Assembly: GCA_051002235.1 (NCBI GenBank)
Contig: JBPCMN010000068.1
Span: 1 to 34,732 of the forward strand
Direction of reading: 5' to 3'
Source: JBPCMN01 sp013695115
GTDB lineage: Bacteria > Actinomycetota > Acidimicrobiia > IMCC26256 > JACDBD01
Length of the DNA stretch: 34,732 nt
Shown: positions 24,760-32,469 of the stretch, one piece after another
Layout of the letters: every line of letters begins with the position of its first letter
Numbering within the stretch: the first letter of the stretch is position 1
The notes under the pieces: model-generated
What the model saw: the letters and a program-made list of their open reading frames with translations, nothing else
Databases searched by the model: none
What the model was told of the DNA's origin: nothing
Made by a program: the position numbers and the translations under genes

Positions 24760-26280
24760 GTGGTACGTCATGAGATCGATATTCAGCCGCCGACTGACAT
24801 CTACGAGACGTTTGGCCGCCTCAACTACAAGCCTTGGTACGCAGTCGCTGAGTTCGTCGACAACTCGACCGCGAATTTCTTCTCGTTTGAAGAGGCCCTC
24901 TCAGATGCTGGACCGGCGACGCTGTCCATCAACATTAAGTACACCGGAGGACCGCAGCCAGGCCTTGTGATCTCTGATGATGCCCACGGTATGGGCATCG
25001 AGGAGTTCTCCCGCGCGTTGCGCCTGACGGCCGTTCCGCCTGATACCAGCGGGCGAAGCGAGTTTGGTATGGGCCTCAAGACGGCCGCGTGCTGGTTTGG
25101 TGCCCGTTGGACTCTCGATTCCACGAGACTGGGCGATCGTGTTCGATACCGCGTTGTGATGGACCTTCGCGAGTTCACTCGGACTCACTCCAACACCGTT
25201 GCGGTCGAGGAGTCGAGGGCCGGAGCAGGCGAACACGGTACGACGATCGACATATCTCCGCTCCGCAAGCCGCTATACGGTCGTCAGATTGAGCGAATCA
25301 AGCGAACGCTCGCGTCCATGTATCGATTCGATCTCCTTAGTGGGCGAGTCAAGATCCTTTGGGACGAGGAGCCGCTGCGCTATACGGTTCCCGAGTTGTA
25401 CGCAGAGGAGTTGCCTGATGGCAGCACTCGTACGTATCGCCAGGAACTCGATGCAGTCGTCGAGGACCCAGCTAACGACAACAAGTACCGGGTCCGTGGT
25501 TGGGTAGGGATCCGCTCGACCATGTCTAATCAGGATTCTGGCTTCGCGCTGTTTCGCCGGGGACGCCTGATCATCGGCGGGCCGGACGCTGGCTGGAGAC
25601 CGCAAGCCCTTTGCGGTGATGTCGGTCAGCCAGAGTGGAAGCGACTAACAGGTGAGCTCCACCTGAACGAGTTTCCCGTCAACTTCTCTAAGGACGGCTT
25701 CGCGTGGGATGGCGGCCTCGAGGACGCAGTAATTGAGGCACTTCGTCCCATCACGCGGGAGTACCGGCGCAAGGCGACAAGTCTTAGGCGGGCAGATATG
25801 CCCGTCAGCGTTGGGGATCTGGAACGCGCGAACGCTGAAAACCGGGCTGGCTTGAACTCGCCGGAGTTGAGCCGAGATCTCGCCTTGGCCGACGTTCCAG
25901 TGCATGCCGAGAGCGATCCCGCACTCGATCCACTCATGCGAGACGAGCTCATTGCTAAGGCCGCCGGAGTGGACGATCTCCGAGTTGCGACACCGACCGG
26001 ACCCATCGTTGCAAAGATCTATCTCTCAGACGACGATCCAAGGCTCGAATGGATCACTGTCTCGTTCGCACAGCCAGACGAGATTGATGTAATCCTCAAC
26101 ACCCGGCATCCTTTCGTCGCCAAACACTCACAGGACGACGCCGGCCTCACGCTGCTTACGAAGTTCGCCCTCGCTCTCGCGCTGGCGGAGCACCGTGCCC
26201 GAATGCTTGGCGGCGACCAGGTTCGCCCAGACGACTTCCGCACGTTCCTTGACGTGTTCCTGAGGCACGCGACGCCCTAG
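24760..26280 (+). CDS. MORC/HSP90-like (GHKL) ATPase
   Basis: A 506-residue protein, the first gene of the lower-GC island. Its N-terminus is a GHKL ATPase: N-box AVAEFVDNSTANF (E31, D34, N35), G1 box ISDDAHGMGIEEF (D73, G77) and G2 box SEFGMGLKTAA (residues 100-110). A transducer-like domain with LFRRGRLIIGGPDAG follows, and a C-terminal region of unclear fold. It resembles the MORC-type ATPases described near restriction-modification genes, which are thought to clamp or compact DNA on ATP-driven dimerisation. GTG 24760 follows GGGAGG at six bases; TAGATT at 24725 is a possible -10. The gap to the Z1 gene is 10 bases, so they are one operon. Confidence 0.85.
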   Translation: MVRHEIDIQPPTDIYETFGRLNYKPWYAVAEFVDNSTANFFSFEEALSDAGPATLSINIKYTGGPQPGLVISDDAHGMGIEEFSRALRLTAVPPDTSGRSEFGMGLKTAACWFGARWTLDSTRLGDRVRYRVVMDLREFTRTHSNTVAVEESRAGAGEHGTTIDISPLRKPLYGRQIERIKRTLASMYRFDLLSGRVKILWDEEPLRYTVPELYAEELPDGSTRTYRQELDAVVEDPANDNKYRVRGWVGIRSTMSNQDSGFALFRRGRLIIGGPDAGWRPQALCGDVGQPEWKRLTGELHLNEFPVNFSKDGFAWDGGLEDAVIEALRPITREYRRKATSLRRADMPVSVGDLERANAENRAGLNSPELSRDLALADVPVHAESDPALDPLMRDELIAKAAGVDDLRVATPTGPIVAKIYLSDDDPRLEWITVSFAQPDEIDVILNTRHPFVAKHSQDDAGLTLLTKFALALALAEHRARMLGGDQVRPDDFRTFLDVFLRHATP

Positions 26281-26290
26281 CCGAGCCTGT

Positions 26291-28423
26291 ATGACTCTCG
26301 ATCCCAATCCCCACTGGGTGCCCGAACAAGGCGAAGAGGTCCGTCGGCTCAACGATGTTTTCGGCGACCGCTATGTCGTTGATGTCGATCAGCGTCGCAT
26401 GATCTTTGAGACAGCCGAACGCATCCTTGGTCATGCCCCCCGACCCGTGAGTGACGACACGTCGCGAACCGGACTCGCGCTCGGGTACGTCCAGTCCGGC
26501 AAGACCATGTCCTTCACGGCACTGACAGCTCTCGCTGCTGATGCCGGGTACAGAGTCGTCGTCGCCTTCCTCGGGAGCACAAATCTGCTTCTCGATCAGA
26601 ACAGGTCACGCCTCGAGGCCGATCTTGAGATCGAGACGCGCACCGACTACCGGTGGATACCGCTACCCAATCTCGGTTCCTCATCACCGGTTGACGAGGC
26701 GCAAAGCCTCGACCGTTACCTGTCCAACTCTCAGCGCGCGGTGCTCATCACGGTCCTAAAGCATGCCGGACGAATCACTGTTGCGTCCGAGGTACTGCGT
26801 CGCAGTAATTGGATACGCGATGTCGCTACCCTCGTTATCGATGACGAGGCCGACCAAGCCTCGTTGAACACACGTGTTCGCCAGGGCGACGTGAGCTCCA
26901 CCTACAACGCGATCCTCCAGCTCCGAGAACCATTGGGGAGACATCTCTACATCCAGTACACGGCTACGCCATTTGCGCCCCTTCTCCTCGAGGCCCGCGA
27001 TCAACTCTCCCCAGACTTCGTCGAGATGCTCTACCCCGGGCCCGACTACACGGGAGGCGAGAGCTTCTTTCTCGAGAGTCGACGGGCGATCATTCGCGAG
27101 GTCACCGACCCGCCGATAGGCCGCCGTCCACCGGCCGTCGCTCCGGAAGGTCTGCTTGATGCGCTGAGAAGCTTCTTTGCAGGTGCAGCGCTTCAGGCTT
27201 CGCACGGCCGCTCGGGGCCGATCTCGATGCTCATCCACCCCAGTCATCTGAACACAATCCACGCGCAATTCAAGAGCTTCGTCGACGGGATCATCCAGGG
27301 TTGGCGCACTCGCGTTGCTAGGCCGGCTACAGATCCCGGTAGAGCAGAGTTGATGGCCGACTTCGCACGTGCACGGCAAGATCTCGTGTTGCACGGCGCT
27401 GAAGATGTCGCGGACGATGCCTTCGAACACATGCTCGCGAACTGCTTGAACGAGGGCGAGTCATGGTTGGTCAACTCCGCCGAGGGACTAGATCGCATTC
27501 CGTGGGCACGGAGCCCCGTTCACATCCTGATCGGTGGCAACAAGCTCGGGCGGGGCTTCACGGTACGGGGGCTTACGGTCACCTACATGCCGAGAACGTC
27601 CCGGCGGCGACAGGCGGACACGATCGAGCAGCGGGCGCGATCCTTTGGCTACAAGCGACCGTACCTTGAGTATTGCCGCTTCTACGCCCCTGCCGACGTC
27701 CTCGAGGCGTTCACCTCCCTCGTGCATACGGAAGCCGACATGCGCGCGCGACTTCTGGAATGGGTCGCGGAGGGACGCCCGATACGGGACTGGGCTGCTG
27801 AAGTCGGTTTGGCTCTGCCCGCTGGGATCGACCCTACGCGCGCCAATGTCATCGAAAGCCCGTCGCTCTTCCTTGGTGCGGGTTGGCACACCCTCAGGCG
27901 GCCCGATCTGTCTCGGGGCGTGATCGAGAACAATTTCGGACTACTGCAGGAGTTGGGGTTCCTCGATGGCGAGTTGGTTCCCTTTGGCGATTCGGTGCGC
28001 CACCGCGTCGTTAACGAGGTCGACGCGAGCCATGTCATGCGCCTGCTTTCGGACTGGGAGTTGGAGTCGAGCCCTGGATGGCAGCACGACCGGATTGTCG
28101 ACTACGTGTGGCGACGAATGGACGCCGGCGCGCTGTCGTTCTTCGACATCGTCCTAATTGAGGCTCCCAACGGTCGACCTCGTGTTCGTGGTTGGAGAGA
28201 ACCCGGCGGGATCGTCAACCTGATGCAGGGTGAAGACGCCGGCACGCGTTACCCCGGCGACTACTACATCCATCGTGACCGACCGCAAGTCCAGGTTCAT
28301 CGCGTGCTTCCGCGGTTGGCCGATAGCGAGGAGTTGCACACTCTCGCGCTGTACATACCAGCTGACGAAGAGCATTTCCCTTCAACCGTGGGTCGGCAAG
28401 GCCCAGCGCGCCCACGCACGTAA
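26291..28423 (+). CDS. Z1-domain superfamily 2 helicase-like ATPase
   Basis: A 710-residue protein predicted to translocate on or unwind DNA. Walker A is GYVQSGKT (residues 65-72), Walker B is VIDDEAD (DDEAD at 184-188), QYTATPFA (222-229) is motif III-like, and GGNKLGRGFTVRGLTVTYMP followed by QADTIEQRARSFGYKRPY (441-458) is the motif V/VI block characteristic of the Z1 family. About 250 residues after this have no recognised domain. Z1 proteins usually sit next to a MORC-like ATPase in predicted restriction systems, as here. It ends 20 bases from the convergent methyltransferase gene. Confidence 0.87.
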   Translation: MTLDPNPHWVPEQGEEVRRLNDVFGDRYVVDVDQRRMIFETAERILGHAPRPVSDDTSRTGLALGYVQSGKTMSFTALTALAADAGYRVVVAFLGSTNLLLDQNRSRLEADLEIETRTDYRWIPLPNLGSSSPVDEAQSLDRYLSNSQRAVLITVLKHAGRITVASEVLRRSNWIRDVATLVIDDEADQASLNTRVRQGDVSSTYNAILQLREPLGRHLYIQYTATPFAPLLLEARDQLSPDFVEMLYPGPDYTGGESFFLESRRAIIREVTDPPIGRRPPAVAPEGLLDALRSFFAGAALQASHGRSGPISMLIHPSHLNTIHAQFKSFVDGIIQGWRTRVARPATDPGRAELMADFARARQDLVLHGAEDVADDAFEHMLANCLNEGESWLVNSAEGLDRIPWARSPVHILIGGNKLGRGFTVRGLTVTYMPRTSRRRQADTIEQRARSFGYKRPYLEYCRFYAPADVLEAFTSLVHTEADMRARLLEWVAEGRPIRDWAAEVGLALPAGIDPTRANVIESPSLFLGAGWHTLRRPDLSRGVIENNFGLLQELGFLDGELVPFGDSVRHRVVNEVDASHVMRLLSDWELESSPGWQHDRIVDYVWRRMDAGALSFFDIVLIEAPNGRPRVRGWREPGGIVNLMQGEDAGTRYPGDYYIHRDRPQVQVHRVLPRLADSEELHTLALYIPADEEHFPSTVGRQGPARPRT

Positions 28424-28443
28424 CAGCAGGCCGTGAGCTTGGG

Positions 28444-29478
28444 CTAGGTCTGAAGGGCAGTGCGAACGGCATCACCGATGCGGCGCGCCAGTAACGGTGG
28501 CACGGCGTTTCCGACCTGCCGCCACTGGTCCTCCACCTTCCCAGCCAACTCCCATTCGTCGGGAAATGTCTGTAGCCGCTTGATCTCGCTGATTCGAAGG
28601 ATTCGATTCCTCCAATGGAAGGGCCCCATATTGTTCGATCGGCGCGCCTGGATAGTCCATGACGGCAACTCGGGGCTCAGCTTGAGCAAGAACGACCAGT
28701 AGCGAGAACGCCACTCGAACTTTGGCTGCGGGTGACCTCGCTTCTCGGTGAAGTATAGGTAGTTGTCACCGGGAGGAACCTCTACCAAGAGGTCGTGATA
28801 CCTGCCCCCGGCGAAGTGGCCTTCATCACTCGCATTCGCCTCGGTATCCAGATCCTCGATCGCGTTCCCGGCAGTCACCCAGGGACGCAGTCCATCCAAA
28901 AGTTGCGCATCCGGCGCCTTCGTGTGGGTTGGTTCCGGGAACCGGAAGACTCCGCTCTGAACTCCGACGAGGAAGAACCGCTCTCGAATCTGCGGGACGC
29001 CGTAGTCAGCTGCGTTGAGAACGCTCCAACTGCACTCAAATCCCAACGATGCGGCTCTCTCGAGGAGATACTCCAGAGCGGGACGATGAATCTTGTATGC
29101 GAGCCCAAACACGTTCTCCAGCAGGAACGCTCGAGGTTTCACCAACTCGACAACCTTCATGTAGCTGTCGAGTGAGGTCAAGCCGGCCGGGTCTTGTAGC
29201 GCTCGTGGCTTGTCAGTGCGGTAGAAGCGCGACTTCGAGAAGGGTGGACATGGAGGCCCACCGGCGACGAGCTCGACGCCACCTTTGATGACGCGCTGGA
29301 GGTGAGCTTCGTCCAGGTCCTCGATTGAGGTGAGACTGAAGCTCGCACTATCGAAGTTCGCCTTGTAGCTCTCCGCGCAAGTCGCCCAGCTGTCGGCGCT
29401 GAACACGATGTCGAATCCGGCCTCTTGGAGGCCGCGATCCAACCCGCCACAGCCGGAGAACAGACTCACGCATCGCAT
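28444..29478 (-). CDS. DNA cytosine-5 methyltransferase (first of pair)
   Basis: A 344-residue C5-cytosine methylase. SLFSGCGGLDRGL is motif I for S-adenosylmethionine binding, GGPPCPPFSKS with catalytic C77 is motif IV, FLLENV motif VI, QIRERFFLVG motif VIII and RQVGNAVPPLLA motif X. The target-recognition region shares RYW-FLLKL-P-LPSWT and GPFHW segments with the neighbouring methylase, so the two are diverged duplicates. ATG 29478 is one base after the stop of the other methylase and is preceded by GAAGGGCGAG. It probably protects self DNA from the nuclease(s) of the island. Recognition sequence unknown. Confidence 0.93.
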   Translation of the reverse strand: MRCVSLFSGCGGLDRGLQEAGFDIVFSADSWATCAESYKANFDSASFSLTSIEDLDEAHLQRVIKGGVELVAGGPPCPPFSKSRFYRTDKPRALQDPAGLTSLDSYMKVVELVKPRAFLLENVFGLAYKIHRPALEYLLERAASLGFECSWSVLNAADYGVPQIRERFFLVGVQSGVFRFPEPTHTKAPDAQLLDGLRPWVTAGNAIEDLDTEANASDEGHFAGGRYHDLLVEVPPGDNYLYFTEKRGHPQPKFEWRSRYWSFLLKLSPELPSWTIQARRSNNMGPFHWRNRILRISEIKRLQTFPDEWELAGKVEDQWRQVGNAVPPLLARRIGDAVRTALQT

Positions 29479-29479
29479 G

Positions 29480-30619
29480 TCAACTCGCCCTTCGACGGTG
29501 CTGAGACGACAAGCCTTCGACGGCGTCAAGAACGGAGCGGATCATTGCTTGCCCGACCTGTGGCGGAACGGCGTTGCCAATCTGCCTGATCCGGGCGCGG
29601 CGTGATCCTGAGAACGTGTACTCGCGCGGAAAGCCTTGGAGCGCAGCGTATTCCGGGGTCCGAAGTCGTCGGCTGTCCCAATGAAACGGGCCGGTCCAGG
29701 GCCCAGGCCCAGCGGGCACGGTCCATGAGGGCAGATCAGGATGGAGCTTCAGGAGAAAATGCCAGTAGCGGGTCTCGGTAACGAATGTCGGGGTGCGATG
29801 TCCGGCCCAGGCCGTATGCCATTTGTAGTTCCAACCCGGTGGCACCTCGCTGAGGTGCGCAGCCCACCTTCCACGAATCACTTCCTCGGGCTCATGAAAT
29901 CGCGGAGTTGCGAATGGAGCGAGTGCGGGCCCCGCCGTTGGCATAGGCAGAAGTCCGCGGTCGTCATCCGGCGTTGTCGAATGAGTCGCCGAGGGTGGCT
30001 CGACCGTCCGCCTTCTCATTCCGAGTACAAAGATGCGCTCACGCTTCTGCGGGACACCGAAGGCGACCGCGTTGGCGCGTTCGATCGTCGTTATGTACCC
30101 CCGAGACTCGACTTCAGCGAGCAGGCCAAGAAACGCCTTCTTGTTTCTCGGGTGCAGGATGCTCGGTACGTTCTCGAATACGAAGCCGTCTGCCTTGGAA
30201 GCAAGAACGAGCCGGAAGAAGTCGTCGGTCAAGGTTCGCCTCTTGTCAAGCCGAGGCCTCGACAACGGTGTAGGCCGGGCCGCCGACTCGCCGCGAGCGC
30301 GTGCCCTCCGATAGCGCGCATCCTGGCCCGACTCGATCCAATAGGCAGCCTTTGAGAAAGGCTGACATGGCGCTCCGCCCACGACTACGAAGGGCTCTCG
30401 CTTCGCAACCCGCGCGAGTCTTCGTAGCGCTGCGCCGCTGAGTTGTGCGACGTCCGCTTCCACAACATCGCCGGATTGCTTCCGAGCGTTGAGGCGAAGG
30501 GTCTCACAGGAAGCCGGATCAAGGTCTACCGAGACACGGAGATCGGCACCTGCCGCGATGACCCCTAGTCCGAGTCCCCCCGCACCCGCGAATAGATCAG
30601 CCACCGCTACGCCACTCAA
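29480..30619 (-). CDS. DNA cytosine-5 methyltransferase (second of pair)
   Basis: A 379-residue C5-cytosine methylase, upstream gene of the methylase operon. DLFAGAGGLGLGV is motif I, GGAPCQPFSKA with C85 motif IV, FVFENVPS motif VI, PQKRERIFVLG motif VIII and RQIGNAVPPQVG motif X. Between motifs IV and VI it has an Arg-rich insertion (YRRARARGESAARP and on) absent from its partner. TTG 30619 is preferred because GGAGGG is six bases upstream; GTG 30676 would add 19 residues. It may modify the other strand or another site than its partner. Confidence 0.92.
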   Translation of the reverse strand: MSGVAVADLFAGAGGLGLGVIAAGADLRVSVDLDPASCETLRLNARKQSGDVVEADVAQLSGAALRRLARVAKREPFVVVGGAPCQPFSKAAYWIESGQDARYRRARARGESAARPTPLSRPRLDKRRTLTDDFFRLVLASKADGFVFENVPSILHPRNKKAFLGLLAEVESRGYITTIERANAVAFGVPQKRERIFVLGMRRRTVEPPSATHSTTPDDDRGLLPMPTAGPALAPFATPRFHEPEEVIRGRWAAHLSEVPPGWNYKWHTAWAGHRTPTFVTETRYWHFLLKLHPDLPSWTVPAGPGPWTGPFHWDSRRLRTPEYAALQGFPREYTFSGSRRARIRQIGNAVPPQVGQAMIRSVLDAVEGLSSQHRRRAS

Positions 30620-30823
30620 AGCGGGCCCTCCCGCCACATGCCGTGAACTTCGCAGTCTAAAGAGGGGGTATGACACCGATCCTGGATGCGACCTGAGGGC
30701 CTACGCTCCAGTTTTCCTACCACAGCCCTCCTCAGCCCTCCTCGCCCATCCGCGCCACGGTCTTCCCGTCCGAAGCCTGGCTACGGTCGCGGGGGCATCT
30801 TCCCATTGAGCGATCGGAGCGGT
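30620..30823. promoter_or_regulatory. Divergent intergenic region between methylase and vsr genes
   Basis: About 200 bases separate the methylase operon (minus) from vsr (plus), the only long gap in the island that can hold divergent promoters. A TTTAGACT stretch on the minus strand near 30660 is a possible -10. Open frames cross the region on both strands but have a composition unlike the neighbouring proteins (Pro/Arg/Ser rich). I see no clear operator. Confidence 0.35.
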
Positions 30824-31249
30824 GTGGATCCCCCTCGCGCCTCGAACAGTGCAGTCGCAGCCGTCATGCGTGGCAATCGGCGACGCGACACCAAGCCAGA
30901 GGTGCGGCTCCGCTCAAGGCTGCACGCTGGCGGCTACCGGTTCCGCGTTGACTATCGCATTGCGGCGCCTCAGAGGACGGTCCGAGTCGACATCGCGTTT
31001 CCCCGCCATCGGCTCGCTGTTTTTGTTGACGGGTGCTTCTGGCACAGCTGCCCTGACCATGGGACCGCGCCTCGCACCAATGCCGACTATTGGAACGAGA
31101 AGCTCGCGCGCAATTCCCGGCGGGATCAGGCGATCGATGCGGCGCTCCTGGCCGATGGTTGGGAGGTCCTACGCGTGTGGGAGCACGATCCGCCGGACGA
31201 TGCAGCGGCACACGTGACCGACGTTCTGAGCAAGCTTTCGGGTCGGTAG
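30824..31249 (+). CDS. vsr: Very short patch repair (Vsr) endonuclease
   Basis: A 141-residue enzyme that nicks next to T:G mismatches formed when 5-methylcytosine deaminates, starting repair back to C:G. RRRDTKPEVRLRSRLHAGGYRFRV (residues 19-42) is the N-terminal signature, VRVDIAF with D56 the catalytic aspartate, FVDGCFWHSCPDHG with W73 and H74 the active-site and zinc segment, and NADYWNEKLARNSRRD the C-terminal signature. GTG 30824 follows GGAG at four bases and gives the usual length; earlier in-frame starts would add low-quality sequence. Its partners are the two cytosine methylases. Confidence 0.92.
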   Translation: MDPPRASNSAVAAVMRGNRRRDTKPEVRLRSRLHAGGYRFRVDYRIAAPQRTVRVDIAFPRHRLAVFVDGCFWHSCPDHGTAPRTNADYWNEKLARNSRRDQAIDAALLADGWEVLRVWEHDPPDDAAAHVTDVLSKLSGR

Positions 31250-31255
31250 TTCCGC

Positions 31256-32260
31256 ATGGCTCCGCTCAGCAAGCGAGCACTTCTTGCGGCCATCCTGCAG
31301 GGCGCGCGTGGCCTTCGCTGGAAGATCCTCTACCTCACGGAGGATCACCCATTCGACGTGGTGTGTCTGCGCGACGAGGAGCGTTACACCTGTCGCATTT
31401 ATGTGTGGAATGTGACCCACGGCGGTGGTCCTCGTTCCCCTTCGGAGTACCGCATCCAGATCACAGGAGTAACGCCTCCCCTCCTCGCGCCGGGTGGCGC
31501 AGTCACGTTGATTCTGGGTTGGCATGAGGAGGCGGGCGTCGTCGTGGCGTTCGATCCAGAGCTGCACAGCGATCCCGGGCATTCCCCCTCAATCCAGATC
31601 CCGATCAGCACAATCGAACAAGCAGCTGAGGTAGGGATCGCCGTTCACAGAAGAGGTAATGAGGAACTTGCCCTCGCGTTCCGACCCGAGTACTTCCCGA
31701 TGTATTTGCGGGACCAGGACGCGCTGCACAAGATGGGCGACAGTGAGGAGGAGCTTGCATTACTCGAGAAGGCGATCGCGCAAGGCGAGGTTCCGGACGA
31801 GCTCCCACCATCCTCGCCTTTGCATCGGCGCCGCCGGGCAAGCGTCCTTCTCGCCAGGTATCAACGCGCTTCAGGATTTCGACGTCGCGTCCTTGCCGCG
31901 TACGGGAGCGCCTGTGCAATGTGCTCTATTCAACTCGGCCTTGTCGAAGCGGCTCACATCGTCCCGGTCTCCGCCCCTCTGGGCACGGACGCGACCTCCA
32001 ATGGCCTGGCGCTTTGTGTTCTCCATCACGCGTGCTACGACCAGGGCCTGATCGGAGTCGAGCCTGACTACGGCATCATCCTCAACGAAGACCGCATCGA
32101 CCGATTCGCAACTCTCGGTCTCAACGACGGGATTGACACGCTCCGCAAGGGGCTGCACGACGAGATCACGGTGCCGGCGTCACCGCAGGACCGTCCGCAC
32201 CCGGATTATCTCCTGGAGGGTCTCAGGCTACGTGGATGGGACTACGTCTCCTTGACCTAG
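31256..32260 (+). CDS. HNH endonuclease with unrecognised N-terminal domain
   Basis: A 334-residue probable restriction nuclease. The C-terminal third has the HNH finger: zinc pair C220-AM-C223, LVEAAHIVPVSAPLGTD with H234, SNGLALCVLHHACYDQGL with N249 and H257/H258. Residues 1-190 form a beta-rich domain (KILYLTEDHPFDVVCLRDE, YRIQITGVTPPLLAPGG, VTLILGWHEEAGVVVAFDPE) that probably reads DNA; I cannot assign it. It starts six bases after vsr, so both are co-transcribed. It is the best candidate for the cutting subunit of the island, replacing the nuclease families more often paired with MORC-Z1. Confidence 0.8.
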   Translation: MAPLSKRALLAAILQGARGLRWKILYLTEDHPFDVVCLRDEERYTCRIYVWNVTHGGGPRSPSEYRIQITGVTPPLLAPGGAVTLILGWHEEAGVVVAFDPELHSDPGHSPSIQIPISTIEQAAEVGIAVHRRGNEELALAFRPEYFPMYLRDQDALHKMGDSEEELALLEKAIAQGEVPDELPPSSPLHRRRRASVLLARYQRASGFRRRVLAAYGSACAMCSIQLGLVEAAHIVPVSAPLGTDATSNGLALCVLHHACYDQGLIGVEPDYGIILNEDRIDRFATLGLNDGIDTLRKGLHDEITVPASPQDRPHPDYLLEGLRLRGWDYVSLT

Positions 32261-32303
32261 AAGCAAGACGGAATACTCTCGACCGAGGGCCGGCCATCGC
32301 AGA

Positions 32304-32369
32304 TCAGATGTCGTGGTAGTTGGAGCGCGACAGCGGCCGGCCGTCGACGAGCGCAGGGGCGATCATCAT
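32304..32369 (-). pseudogene. Possible remnant of a host gene C-terminus
   Basis: A 21-residue open stretch with high-GC host-like codons ends ALVDGRPLSRSNYHDI and a TGA. It sits in the ~209-base gap between the HNH and GmrSD genes and is not continued upstream in frame. It reads like the tail of an older chromosomal gene caught inside the island, but a chance frame cannot be excluded. The rest of the gap holds nothing recognisable beyond a likely promoter for the next gene. Confidence 0.2.
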
Positions 32370-32469
32370 TCGCCGAAACTAAGCAACGGAGCGGACCGCC
32401 CGCCGCTGCGATCCGGCGTTCGGGAGCACCCCAGGGCGATCTCCCGTTGGAGGTCAGTACTCTGCGAGC

